A stretch of 64,000 nucleotides of DNA from Adiantum capillus-veneris. Its lineage: Eukaryota; Streptophyta; Polypodiopsida; Polypodiales; Pteridaceae. Positions within the stretch are counted from its first letter, which is position 1, and every line of letters begins with the position of its first letter. The DNA lies in NCBI GenBank assembly GCA_014529385.2, contig CM043947.1, positions 98,552,036-98,616,035 on the forward strand. Reading direction: 5' to 3'. This document shows, piece by piece, positions 38,269-49,660 of the stretch. The notes below the pieces were generated by a model. That model was not told the origin of the DNA. It saw nothing but the letters and a program-made list of their open reading frames with translations, and did not search any database. The position numbers were made by a program, and so were the translations under genes.

Positions 38269-38840
38269 TTTTTTTTTTGGATTGGACCAATTCTGTGTTT
38301 TCCCCCTACCTTAAGGTCTCCAATGCAAAAACAAGCACTCAAATCGGCTTTCAAACGACCATTTCAGAGCACTTTTACCATAATCAGCACAATTTCGCCT
38401 TTTGTGTTTTCAAGCACATTTTCATGTCAAAATTGCTCTAGATCAACATCAGATGTCCTACACTACCTAAAGTCCTACTTTGGATGGTTGAATGGTTGTT
38501 TTTGCTTTCTGGCAAGCAAACAGCCTCGTGTTTACCTTTTGCGTTTTTCTTTGCGTTTTTTTTTTGTTTTTTTTCAAGTTCCTCACAACCATAAGTCACA
38601 ACCAAACACACTAACCATAAAACCTAATCTAAACACGCAACAAAATAATATAACCATACCTCAACCTCATGGTGGACCACCTCGGCGAGACGCAGGCTCC
38701 CTGGCTATCCCTTAGTCAAGAGATCCGCTCTCTGACTTCCCACTAAGAAGGCAAATGGTGACAACACTCTAGAAAACTCTAGAGAAACTTCTATACTATC
38801 AAACACGAGTGATGCGGTCTACGCTAGTTTAGGCGCTTCG
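38269..38840. other. Leader of element A near the primer site
   Basis: Untranslated leader on the sense strand. Nothing coding is seen. Confidence 0.55.
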
Positions 38841-38858
38841 TCCCCAGTAGCGACGCCA
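38841..38858 (-). promoter_or_regulatory. Primer binding site of element A
   Basis: The sense strand reads TGGCGTCGCTACTGGGGA, one nucleotide inside the 5' LTR. It is a close variant of the B primer site (TGGCGCCGCTGCCGGGGA). Confidence 0.85.
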
Positions 38859-38859
38859 A

Positions 38860-39882
38860 TGTTAGCAGGTTCGCCGCGACGGACGATGGAGCACAGCGAG
38901 AACACAGACCAACAAACTGTCAACCGAGGACGTAGCTGACCCGACTAGGGTATGGAGGAAATCTCTGGGTTGTCAACCCTGAGCTCGACACGAACAACAC
39001 TCTACAATCACTAATCCTACCACAACACCACCATAAAGCAAAGAAACAGACAACGCATCCTACGAAACACTACAAGCTTGAAACAGTCTCAAATCATATC
39101 AGAATGACTCGAAATCGAAGGGCAAGACTCACAACGACATATCCTATATGGCCAAACACCTAAACCTTGAAAACCATAACTGTAAGACCTCTAATCACTG
39201 TCGCGATAGACTCAAAACAGCAATTTCCAAAGTGTCCGAAACTGATCTACAAAGACATCAACACGGAGAGATTCTCGCCCTGATTCTAACGACTACTCGA
39301 CCAAATATAGCTCGTAGCAGGCGGGCTCGCGCTGTGGTCCTCGGCTTGCATTGCTTGCGTCGATGCGGAGAGCTCCTCGATGCTAACACGCTCCTACTCT
39401 CATACCTGCAATGTGATTAGTGTGCGCGATGGTGTGTGTGCGTGAAGCTCACTACTGTGTGTTGCAGAACCCACGACTGTATATTAATTGAGATAACGTA
39501 ATGTGTTTTTTACAAAGCCTTAGGTTTTAGCTTATATACCAAGCCTTCAAACCTAATGTCCGGCTAAATGACCTGAATTGTCCCTAGGTTTCTACAGAGC
39601 TTAATTACAAGAAACTGAGCTGGCTTTACTCATGATACAAGCATCTGCGGCCAAAATACAAGTGCCGATTTAAAATATGAGGTTCCCGTAAACATTACAA
39701 AAGTGGCCATAATGGCTCAAAATAATAAGAACGGGATATTCGATGACGTCCATGAACTCGTATCTTCATGTTGCAGCATCCATCTTCATCTGCATTACTT
39801 CATCACCATCTTCATGTGGAATCTTTACAAAATCTTTGAGGAATATTTATGGAAACGTTGTTGAAAGGGCGTCCTTTCAACA
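38860..39882 (-). repeat. 5' LTR of element A
   Basis: Pair of 2420-3478. TATA-like box at 39531-39538 (minus sense). The terminal 10-bp inverted repeat is at 39859-39882 and the half-palindrome TGTCGCGATAGAC at about 39199-39212. Confidence 0.9.
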
Positions 39883-39887
39883 ACCAT
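39883..39887. repeat. Target-site duplication of element A, right copy (ACCAT)
   Basis: Pairs with 2415-2419. Confidence 0.9.
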
Positions 39888-41435
39888 GCACTCACAATTT
39901 ATATTAGAGCCATGGTTGTCGACTTGCCCATGATGGAAAGGGATAAAAAAATCTTGAGAGCTTTGTGAGAATTTAGTGGGAGCTTGTGAGATCAATTGAG
40001 AGTGTTGTATGGTCTTATGGAATCTCAACGGAAAGTGTGGAAGATAATGTTTAGGTGAAGGTGCCCTACATTCTATGTGTGCAACAACAACACTATTTTG
40101 TAGGTTGAATTTTTCCTTATAGATTGTAGACTTTAGAATTTTTTCCCACGATTCCCCTCTGAGTGATTTACAAATTTGTATAGAAGCGAGTTCTTTTATT
40201 TTCTCACCATTTTATTGCTATCTTGCTTAATTTAATTTTAATTTCAAGTTTTTAATTTCTCATAGTGTGTGAGCATGATGCACTTTTGATAGCAAGAGGG
40301 ATGCTCAAAGTTGGGTGCATGGATTTTGAGGCTGAAGATGAAATTTGAGCTAGTGTAGAGCCTACAATTTAAGCTCTTTGTAGATTTGGTCAAAGAAGAA
40401 GCAAAAAGAAATAGATAATGCATCTCATTTTTCTTATTTTTTAAAGCTTCAAAGTGTAGTTTTTCTACACCTCTCTCAAATGGACTTAAACTCGTATAAT
40501 CTTGGACTCTAATTAAGGGTTTTGACATGTTGCAAACACATTAGTGACATCAATGTTTTGAAAATATCCATATTTCTTCTGTACCCATATGTTGTTTTTG
40601 GACTATGATGTATGCTCTTTGCATTTGAGAGATCAAATCTCTAAGATTGTGGTTAGCTATAGATTGGCTTACAGACTACTTTCTCCTAGTGCTATTACAC
40701 ACTTGTTTTTACAGGGATATGTTACAGGTTCCATCTACTTGCATTTTTATCAAAAATTTTAGCATATTTTAACTTTTATGGACTGCAGAGAGTATTGTGA
40801 TTTCTCTATGGTTATAAATTGTTTATCCATTGTGTAGTTTTGATTATTTATGTGATCTTTTGAGAGTAGTTTTTTCCCACATGGAGCTCAAACGCTGTTA
40901 TATGCTTGCATCTCTTTGATGCTCGTTTATGCATAAATTTTTATACGTTTAGAAATGGTATACTCTATTTATGTACGTTGAGTTGCAAGTATTGCCTTAT
41001 ACGTAAATGCAGAGTCATTTATGATAGTTTATGATCATTTCTAAGATGACTTGATCATTGTCTTGACTCTATCAAGCCTTTGAAGGGTTAGGGTGAGGTT
41101 TTATTGAGTTAGGGGATTGTCAAACTTTGAGATCCTTTTGATGATGTAGGTTGTCAAAGTACCCATTTTTATGAATCCTAACCATAGAATATATATAAAG
41201 AGTACTAGGTGCTTTTGAAGCTATGTTTGTAGTCTTCTGGGTCATTTTTTATCAGTTTTTGATGCGTCTATATTTGGTTGATACTCTTTATGTGTATGCT
41301 CAATGTTTTTGTTTCTTTTTATGCTCATTTTAGTTTGAGTTTTTTCTCATTCTAATGGGGAACTTTGTCATATGTTTCCAAAGATTTTCCCATAAATTGA
41401 TACTTGGAAATTTTGGATTCTATTTCTAAGAAGGG
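39888..41435. other. AT-rich sequence without recognisable gene
   Basis: No ORF resembles a known protein and no repeat structure is evident. It is the continuation of the sequence that A entered, so it pairs with 1-2414. Confidence 0.5.
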
Positions 41436-42870
41436 CATTTATAATATCCAAAATTTTGATGGTGAATTGAATGTTTGAACACCAAGAGGGTGATGGTAAC
41501 ACAAATGCCCAGTGGAATTACTTGATGCTAAAGCTAGATCCAATGTTTATTTACATAGTGCAAAATTAGTACATTTCACTATTGCTAGTGAAGCTACTTT
41601 TCATTCCTTATGGGAGAAGTTGTGTAGTACAGATGAGGGTAAGAGTGAGTATGAGGCTTACTTGATGAAGAAATCATTTGAGATTTTTATCGAAGAAGGT
41701 AGAACCATTTCTAGACACTTGAATGAATTCAATATTATCTTTAATCAATTCATATCATAAGGATCTTTCATAAAGGGGTTTAGTCTATCTTCCCGTTATG
41801 CTCTCTATCTTCCTTATGGGATACTTACTACAGAGCCACAAGTAACTCTACCATCAAAGGCAAGTTAGTATACAATAATTTAGTTGGTAGTTTTCTCACC
41901 CAAGACATTCATAGTATAGTCGTGAAGTTTATGTTGCACAATCTCACAAAGAGAGAGGTCGTACTTATGATCGTGCCAAATCTAAGGATCCCAAGATCTC
42001 TCGTAGTGAGTAGAGAGTCTCATGGTTATGTGTACAATGTTGAGTGCATAAATTCTCAAGAGACTAAGAAGTCTGACATGCAAAGCACAAGGCTAAGCTT
42101 GAGAAATTTAATATTGTAGGGTTTAGGCTAAGTCTCATGATGTCTTAAAGAAGAATAATACCTTATACATCCTAAATTTGACCTTGATATTACTACACAT
42201 GCCCTTGCCACACAAGATGCCAGTTATGCACAAAATTGGACGATAGAGTATGGTGAAAATTTCCATGTAAAAATGCATAGAAATTGGTTCTCCTCTTATG
42301 AAAAGGACTATTGTTAGGGTATAGTCAAATTGGGTGATTTTCATGTGCTTGAGTTTTATAAAACTGGACTCATCTAGAAGGTACTTCCAAATGGCATTGA
42401 GATTATGTCAAAGAATGTAAGACATGTTCGTGAGAAAACTAAAAAAATTTCTATTGGACTGCTAGATGACTTGTGATACACAAATATTTTAATAAAAGTT
42501 CATGGATTGTCAAGGAGGTAGATCCTATAGTTCTCAAAAGTTGAAAAAATGGCACTTTATACTGCATGTATGTGTCTTTTGTAAGAGATGATTTTATTTA
42601 TATAGCCAAACTGCTCTCTTACTGAGTTGTGGCATAGAGATCTAGGCTATATGAGCTAAAGGGGAGTGAAAATTATAGAACATTCGGGTTATTTACCAAT
42701 AATATAGTTTTAGTGACCTTTCTGTGTGAACATTGTGTATATGGAAAGCAAAATAGAAATGCTCATTTGCCATTGAATAGATGGCATATTGAGACACTAG
42801 AGCTTGTACATAGTGATGCATGTGGTCTTATGCCAACCAAATATCTAGTGGAAGCTATTGAAGCAAGACC
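41436..42870 (+). pseudogene. Ty1/copia gag to integrase remnant
   Basis: On the plus strand 41512-41760 encodes the copia gag core (LLDAKARSNVYLHSAKLVHF, LWEKLCSTDEGKSEYEAYLM, RHLNEFNIIFNQF). Around 42625-42680 a pre-integrase segment LWHRDLGYMS and a zinc-finger C-x2-C are visible, then the integrase start around 42775-42840 (LNRWHIETLELVHSDACG). Stops and frameshifts throughout. It is truncated by family-F repeat sequence at about 42875. Confidence 0.75.
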
Positions 42871-42879
42871 GATCTGATA

Positions 42880-43473
42880 GAGATATAGAATATGAGAGCA
42901 CGTACGAGTACAACTCTTAGAGTGGAGTGCTACATATGCATAGAGAGAAGAGATGAGAGATGAGATAAGAGGAGGAGATGAGATAAGAGGAGCACTAGGC
43001 ATTGGGTGCAATATCCTCCCATGCAAGAGTGAGAGTTTTTATCTTGCACCTATTTACTTATAAACGATCTCAATGCTCAAAAGAATTACAAAGCTCATAA
43101 GGAGCTCTTTAGTAATAAGATGCCTAAAAACTTGATATCCTTTTTGCATAGTCCATTATTCACTTATGCTTTTGCCACCTATCAATTGCAATAAATAAAT
43201 ACTTATTAATTTCCATTACATACCTCTCTGTTAGGTAAGAAACCATCCTTAGTTATGCAATCAATTTGAAAATCATGCTTCTAAAAAAAATGGTTAAAAT
43301 TTTGTGTCAAAGACATCATGTATCAAAAAACTTATAAAATTAAGTAGACTAATTGGCTTATGTCTTTTGTCATCCACAGACTGCATATTCTAGAGTCCAA
43401 TACCATAAGAATAAGCAATATATGTCATATCCTGGTTAGAGTACTGAGATATCATTGCTCACAATCATCATTT
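42880..43473. repeat. Family-F repeat, unit 1, left part
   Basis: AT-rich non-coding sequence that matches 60040-60420 over several hundred bp (for example CCACCTATCAATTG, AATAAATA, TATGTCATATC, ACAATCATCATT). Element E inserted at its right end, and the unit continues at 58087. The left end has GAGATAAGAGGAGGAGATG-like sequence that also starts units 2 and 3. Confidence 0.7.
43469..43473. repeat. Target-site duplication of element E, left copy (CATTT)
   Basis: Pairs with 58082-58086. Confidence 0.85.
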
Positions 43474-44134
43474 TGTTGGAAAATAGGGCGTAGCTAAGTA
43501 GATAAGAGAGTAGTTCACTTAATGGAGAGAGATAAATTTCACACATGAGAGATTAAAGAGTAGAGAGAGATAGACAGAGCACAATGATACACGTGGTTCA
43601 CTCAATGTGGGCTATGTCCACGGGAAAGAAGCCACTTGATGGTTTTAGTACTTCAAACTAGAAGTAGTCTACAAAGGAATTATACCCTTACTCCCACCTT
43701 GCTTCACTCTCACCACCTCGCATACACCTTGATTCATCAACTTCACAATGAATTTTGTGCGTAGAAGAGGCCTTCTTTTATAGGCCAAAAGGGCTGCCGT
43801 CCTTATGAGAGGCGGCTGTGTGTAACCGCCCTGGACTCTCCCACACAACCATGTGTGACCTCCCTTGAGAAGACAAGTCCGCCTAGAAATCAGCCACCGG
43901 CCGTTGACTCCCGACCATCGACAAAAAAAAAAACTGATCGACCATTTTTTGACCACTATTCGACCGCCGTCCGGCCATAATATTCTTGACAAAATCTTGA
44001 GACTGGGCAAGTTTTGGTTTTTGGATGAGTGATTTTTCTCACGCACGATGGCTTCTCCTTAGAATGAGAGCCTTACAAATGTGCATTATTAAAACTAAAT
44101 ATTACAAGGGGTGAGTCATGCTCCATACTTAACA
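43474..44134 (-). repeat. 3' LTR of element E
   Basis: Plus-strand ends are TGTTGGAAAATAGGG and CTCCATACTTAACA. A TATA-like sequence (CTATAAAAG on the sense strand) lies at about 43776-43785. Confidence 0.85.
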
Positions 44135-44159
44135 ATCTTCCAATTGGAGATTGATCTCC
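44135..44159 (-). promoter_or_regulatory. Polypurine tract and short hairpin of element E
   Basis: On the sense strand CCAATTGGAAGAT abuts the 3' LTR, like the common copia tract. Overlapping its upstream end is a 6-bp stem with a 2-nt loop (GGAGAT / ATCTCC, 44146-44159). Confidence 0.6.
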
Positions 44160-45785
44160 ACACCAAACTTGTGATTGCTTTCCATCCTGGCTTCGTATCC
44201 TTGAAAATTGAAGATGAGAAAAATGTACCTTGTTGACTACCTTTGTAAACATGTCTATAGGATTTTCACTTGTGTGCACCTTTCCCAACTATAAATGTCC
44301 CTCTTCCAAAAGAGTACGTATGAAGCGATATCTCACATCAATGTGCTTTGTTCTTGAGTTAAAGGCTAAATTTATTTGCAAGATGAATAATGCTTTGACT
44401 ATCACTGTACAAGACACAATTGTCTTGCTTGTATGCAAGATCCTCCAAGAATCTTTGAATCCACAAAATCTTGTTCTTGCCTCCATCATTGCTACATATT
44501 CTACTTCCGTGGTAGAAAGTGAAACCACTTTCTGTAGCTTTGAAGCCCAACTTGCTACTATGCCTCCAACTGTCAACACATAGCCACTAGTGCTCCTTCG
44601 AGTATCTTTTTCACATGCCATATCTACATCAACATACCCTTGCAATAAAAAATCAATGCCTCCAACATACAAAGAATTTTTTGTTGTCCCCTTTAGATAA
44701 CTAAGTATTCAATCCACAGCTTGCCAATGCTCTTTAGCTGGATTCTCCATGAATTTACTCACAACTCTCACTGCATGTGCAATGTTTGGCCTTGTCCAAA
44801 CCATATCATACATAAGAGAATCTACCGCTACAACATATGGAACTTCAGACATATAGGCTATCTCCTCTTGTGTCTTTGGACACATATCCTTAGTTAGTTT
44901 AAGGTGACTAGCCAAAGGTGTAGAAACCGATGCTTGCATTGAAAACCTTTTTGGTACATTCTTGATGTAATCCTCTTGAGATAGCTTCATTGTATTCTTC
45001 ATGTTGTCCCTTGATATCTTCATACCAAGTATTTGCTTTACAACACCTAAATATCTCATTGAAAAAGATGTAGACAAATCCTCTTTAAGGTCTTTCATAT
45101 CTTACATGTTAGCGCTTGCAATCAACATGTCTTCAAAATACAACATTAGGTCTTTGATATCCTACATGTTAGCACTTGCAATCAACATGTCTTCAACATA
45201 CAACATTAGGATGCTAAACTTCCCACCTCCCAAATTCTTTATGTAGATGCAGTGATCTGACTTCCATCTTTTGAAACCGTGATCTAAAATCCATCGATCA
45301 AACTTCAAGTACCACTGTCTTGATTATTGGTTTAGACCATACACACTCTTGTTTAATCTGCAAACCATTCTCTCCTTACCCTCAACTTCATATCCCTTTG
45401 GTTAAAGCATGTAGATTTTCTCCTCTAAGTCACCGTGAGGGAATGCCGTATTCACATACGTTTGCTCAAAATTTAATTCATAAGAAACCATTAGGCTTAA
45501 GAAAAGCCTAGTTGAGGTTTTAAAACATGAGAAAACGTTTCATTGAAGTCAATACCTTTCTTTTGAGAAAACCCTTTTACCACAAGCCTGGACTTGTACC
45601 TTTTCTTCCCACCTTCTTCTTCCTTTAGCTTGTACACTCATTCGTTCTATAGTGTCTGCTTACCTTTAGGCTACTCAACCAACTCCCATGCTAGGTTGCA
45701 ATGTAATCAATCCATCTCCATTTGCATGCTCTTCATCCATTCTTCTTTGGATTTGTGTTTCATAACTTCTTTATATGATTTGGGC
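44160..45785 (-). pseudogene. Copia reverse transcriptase and RNase H (element E)
   Basis: RT text includes YKSRLVVKGFSQKKGIDF near 45570, then SMRYLGVVKQILGMKISRD and SLMYDMVWTRPNIAHAV (44709-45098). The catalytic box is altered to Y-V/F-E-D and lies in a tandem in-frame 60-bp duplication at 45088-45207. RNase H (44289-44672) has GYVDVDMACEKDTRRSTSGY and SLSTTEVEYVAMMEA; the tail KVHTSENPIDMFTKVV ends pol. A stop (VD* before ILSYLKG) separates RT from RNase H. Confidence 0.88.
45088..45207 (-). repeat. In-frame 60-bp tandem duplication over the RT active site
   Basis: Units 45088-45147 and 45148-45207 differ at only a few bases. Each encodes a variant of the LYVDDMLIA box followed by a stop. 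Confidence 0.88.
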
Positions 45786-45788
45786 TCT

Positions 45789-46702
45789 CTAAAAATTTGC
45801 GACCAAGAGATGGCTAAAGGAAGGAATGAACCTTTCTAGAGATCTACTTACTTTGGTAGATCTCTGGGGTATAGATGAAGTCTCCTCATTTGATATGTTG
45901 TTGCACGTTGTCACCGTTTTCACTCCTTGAGTCCTAACCGTCCTCAAGCTCCATGTACTTATCACCCTTATCTTTTGTTTGTTTTCTTTCCAAGTAATCA
46001 TTGTACATATTTTTTCGTTGAAAATTACATCCCTACTCCTAAATATTTTACCATATTTGGGATTCCATAGGCGATACCCAAAGTTATCTTCTCCATAGCT
46101 AATGAAGAAATGCTGTTTGGACTTTTCATCTAGCTTTGACCTTAGGCTTCTGTCTATGTGCATAAAAGCCTGACACCCAAACCCATTGAGAAATGCATAA
46201 TTCACTAGTTTACCTATCCATGCCTCTTCTAGAACCCCCCCATCCAATTTCATTGACTGTGATCGATTGATTAAGTACACAGATGTACTTACTGCTTTCA
46301 TCCAAAGCTCAAGTGGGAGGCCTGCATGTAGTCACATGCTTTGTGCTTACTCCATGTTTGTTATGTTCATCCTTTCCAAAATTCCATTTTGTTGAGGTGT
46401 CCTTGGGGTTTTCCTTTGCCTCCAAATTCCATAAAAGCTTTCAAAATCTTGGTTGCAACACTTTCCTCATTTGTTGGATCTGAGGCATTTAAGCTTGGTA
46501 CCTGCTTCATTCTCCACAAAGGCTTTCTACCTTTGAAATCTAAAAACACATAAGATTCATTCTTCATTACATAGATCCATGCTTTTCTAGCTGCATTCTC
46601 TATGAATGCTACATAGTATAATGAACCACCAAGGGATGGTGTACTTGCAGGACCCCAAACATTAGAATGAGCCAATTCAAGTATTTTATTTTTTTCTTTC
46701 AT
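45789..46702 (-). pseudogene. Copia integrase (element E)
   Basis: The core begins LELAHSNVWGP (the usual first catalytic Asp in HSDVWGP is Asn). Frameshifts split it. 46301-45789 contains the C-terminal conserved part (STSVYLINRSQSMKL, GCQAFMHIDRSLRSKLDEKS, FGYRLWNPKYGKIFRSRDVIFNE). Confidence 0.85.
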
Positions 46703-47242
46703 TTATTGCCTTTATAAAATTTACCCTCTTCTGTTTACTGTAAACATAATCTTCATGGAACTCTAATTCCACTTCTTTCAAACCTAGTAGAAGATTATTT
46801 GATTGAAGGATTTGCATTCCTTCAGCACTCATATAACCAAGTTGGTAGTGCCAGACTGCACTGTTGAATTTTGTAGCTGTTGCACAAGTTGAAGATTGCA
46901 TGCTGACAATATATAGGTAAAGTGTACCAATCTTTTCTCCTTTGTCAACCACCGAAGATACCTTTGAGATCTTCAGCATTTGTTTTCAAATGCAATGTTG
47001 TGGACTTCATGATCCAAGTGTCCTATAGAGATCAATTTTTTTGTGAAGAGAAGGAACATGCCTATCATCTTTAAGCTTCCATTCATTTTCATTATCATGG
47101 AGTCTACTATCTAAGAATTATACACATTGTCTAATGAGAGAATTAGAGCATCCTACTCTACTTTACCTACCATGTTGGCCTTTGATGTTGGCCTATTATC
47201 TTGATAATCTGACTCCTTCTTCTTGGACCAACAATCCTTCTT
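46686..47242 (-). pseudogene. Copia protease and pre-integrase remnant (element E)
   Basis: 46979-46686 carries the pre-integrase motif WHYQLGYMSAEGM. Further upstream to 47242 is degraded protease and zinc-knuckle sequence (KKDCWSKK) up to the D insertion. The first half of that knuckle lies on the other side of D at about 56407-56440. Confidence 0.75.
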
Positions 47243-48156
47243 GACATTGTCGTGTTGTGGCACGTATATAGTGGGAATGGGCATTAAACGATTTATCTTG
47301 TGACTTTTTGACGCATAATTATACTTCATATAATACTCATATGCATAAATAAAATCTTTCTACCATACCTTAGTATTACCTTTGAAGTAATATAAATGTA
47401 CATTACTATTAGAAAGTACTGCAAGAGAAGTATCAATGATTGTGCCTCTTTTTGTCTGGGGGAAAAGCATTTGTATATTTCTTCTAATATCTCAGCTATA
47501 CCCTACCATATATAAATTATTTTATTCTTTTCACATTTATTTAATAATATAACCCTTCAATAATGCATACCTTCTTGGATACATACAAGAGGGAAGGGCC
47601 TATTAGAAGACTTTATGAAAAGGAAGATCCAAAGCTTCTTGGACCATCCCAATTTGAAAATCCTGACCTAAGGGTGTGGAGAAAAGGCCAAAACCAAGTC
47701 AAGGTCTTTTAGTAGGCCAATTTTGCCTTTTGAAGCATGTCAATCCGAGTTACAGGTCAAAAGTTACAGGGAAACCAGTGAAAAACCCTCTCACAACTAC
47801 ACTACAAGAAGAGATGGTAAACAGGTGAATCAAGTGAAAAGAGGTAATCTTGGTCTTTTTCATAAAATAAGATATTTGGAGGATAAAAGACATAAGCATG
47901 TGAATGTGACACCTCAAAGATGCCTTGAAGGACAAGACACACAAGTTGGGACCCCCTCCTGGAGCCACACAAAAGATGCCTAGGAGGGGCCCACATACAT
48001 CATGCACCCACATGGAGCCTCAACGACCAAAAATACTGAATTTCATGATATTTTGAGTCCTAATATTGCCCATTTTAAGAAATATCCAATGAACATTTGA
48101 TTTGGGCTAACTCTTTAGCCTAATCAAGTGATTATGTAAAACATGGCTCCCTCACC

Positions 48157-48164
48157 TATAAAAA
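48157..48164 (+). promoter_or_regulatory. TATA box in the 5' LTR of element D
   Basis: TATAAAAA in the context CACC-TATAAAAA-GGGC. The 3' LTR copy is at 55520-55527. Confidence 0.75.
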
Positions 48165-48976
48165 GGGCAACCTTCTCTTCATTGGGGACAAGTTATGAGT
48201 GAGTGAGAATAGCTCAATTTCATAGTGCCACACTCATCTTAGTGCCACACTTTCTCTTGAAGAAAGGCGGAAGTCTTGCCTCATCTTCTCTCTCCATTAA
48301 GGTGGTGGCGATTGCTCTCATGTAAGATATATGTTGCTAGTTTTTCTTTCATTTGCATATCTAGTCCAATACTTGTCTTTAACTCCTTCTCTATCTCTTG
48401 TTATTTATCTTTAATACCACCACCACACTTAGATCTATCTCTAATTCTATCTTTACTCCTACTTTCATCTCTCTTGTTGTGTCCTAATTGTTTCATTAGA
48501 AGGTATTCAAGCAGCAATCTTGTCAATGTAACGAGCACATTATTCAAGCAGCAATCTTGTCAATGTAACGAGCAATCTTCTCTATCTCTCATTATTTATC
48601 TTTAATACCACCACCACACTCAGATCTATCTCTAATTCTATCTTTACTCCTCCTTTCATCTCTCTTGTTGTGTCCTAATTGTTTCATTAGAAGGTATTGA
48701 AGCAGCAATCTTGTCAATGTAACGAACCTTCTTGCGGGAAACAATTATGTGCACAAGGTTAGTAGCCATATCTTCATCTTTCACTAGAACCTCTCTCTCT
48801 CTTAAGGTTCTCATTCTCTTCCACAAACTCTAGAATCTCCTTGCTACAGGTACTTCTCTCCCCGCAGTATTCTTATTGCCTAAGGGCACCAATAGAGCTT
48901 AAGAGAGAAACTCTCTTCTTCTTCTCCTTTGACTTCTTTCACACCTTTATCTTTGAACATACTAAGTATATCATCG

Positions 48977-49201
48977 ATGAATAACCATAATCCACATAGA
49001 GGCGATTTCTTTCATTTCCATTCTGTGCAATCTATTAGGGTTAACATTTGGATTAGTCGAAAGATTCACTTTCAGCAACACATAGTGTTTCTATTTGGTC
49101 CTGAAAGGCTCAACGAAATACTTCTCTCACCAGATCCCATCATACTACCTATTATTGACTATAACTTCTGTTTTGATGTGAGTGTGGTTATTTTATTATG
49201 A
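48977..49201 (+). CDS. Leader microprotein 1 in the 5' LTR of element D
   Basis: Starting at the ATG conserved between both LTRs (MNNHNPHRGDFFHFHS), it encodes RVNIWISRKIHFQQHIVFLFG and SPDPIILPIIDY, ending DVSVVILL. It is homologous to the C microprotein at 31171-31386 and more distantly to the next ORF. Its TGA overlaps the ATG of that ORF (ATGA at 49198-49201). An in-frame upstream ATG at 48929 would add 16 residues. It lies downstream of the LTR TATA box and upstream of gag, so in the leader of the genomic RNA. Confidence 0.75.
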   Translation: MNNHNPHRGDFFHFHSVQSIRVNIWISRKIHFQQHIVFLFGPERLNEILLSPDPIILPIIDYNFCFDVSVVILL

Positions 49202-49410
49202 ATCAAGAGGATTTGTACTAACAACTAATCCCCTTCGCTAGACAAAACATATACATTATAGTAAGCACAAAGCTACATTTCCAAAGAGAAATCCGTAGCT
49301 TATTTGCACAAAAAAGATTAAATATCATTAACTCATCTATTAACCCTTTTATCCTACCCATGATACGATATGATCGTAATCTCGATGTTTTCATTTTTGT
49401 TTTGTTCTGA
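49198..49410 (+). pseudogene. Leader microprotein 2 in the 5' LTR of element D (early stop)
   Basis: The frame encodes 70 residues related to microprotein 1 (NIYIIVSTKLHFQREIRSLF, NPFILPMIRYD, DVFIFVLF). TAA at codon 8 (49219-49221) interrupts it. The 3' LTR copy at 56030-56242 has TCA there and is intact. Confidence 0.7.
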
Positions 49411-49660
49411 CTATCTTTCATGAGTTCTCTCCATCACGTGTGTGTTTGTAAGGAAAAGTGAGTGGCTTCTTTGGATACATTTCTTCTTTAGCTCTAGAAG
49501 CTATGTTATCTATATCTTAGCTCTTTATCATAACCCTTGAGCTTCCTCACAAACTCTCACAGTAAGAGGCCCGGTTCCTTCTTGGCAAGAGCACCTACTT
49601 CTTGACATATTTTTGGTGAACCCGACGCGAAAGTGCCCGGGTGAGAGTTTGTGCATAACC

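Larger units (their letters stand above)
2420..39882 (-). mobile_element. Element A: non-autonomous Ty3-type LTR retrotransposon with nested insertions
   Basis: Two similar LTRs (2420-3478 and 38860-39882), a polypurine tract next to the left LTR, a primer binding site next to the right LTR and the ACCAT duplication define an element read on the minus strand. Removing elements B and C leaves an internal region of roughly 10 kb. It codes for gag, one aspartic protease, a linker and a second protease-like/repeat protein. No reverse transcriptase, RNase H or integrase is present: where B continues into those domains, A passes directly to the second protease-like region. Mobilisation by a B-like relative is inferred from shared gag, protease and hairpin features. 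Confidence 0.9.
47248..49607 (+). repeat. 5' LTR of element D
   Basis: About 570 bp longer than its partner. The extra segment, roughly 48356-48890, contains a duplication of a TC-rich block (about 48388-48537 and 48569-48724) and a smaller 30-bp repeat. TATA box at 48157-48164 (CTATAAAAAGG). Two small ORFs lie downstream of it (48977-49201 and 49198-49410). Confidence 0.9.

Noticed and set aside
47243-47247. GACAT as target-site duplication of D
   Set aside because: The right flank begins ACGTG, not GACAT; the apparent match comes from the similar LTR end. The true duplication was not resolved.
47750-48013. Minus-strand ORF repeated at 55113-55376 as a conserved gene
   Set aside because: It is duplicated only because it lies in both LTRs of D; no motif and no coding signature.
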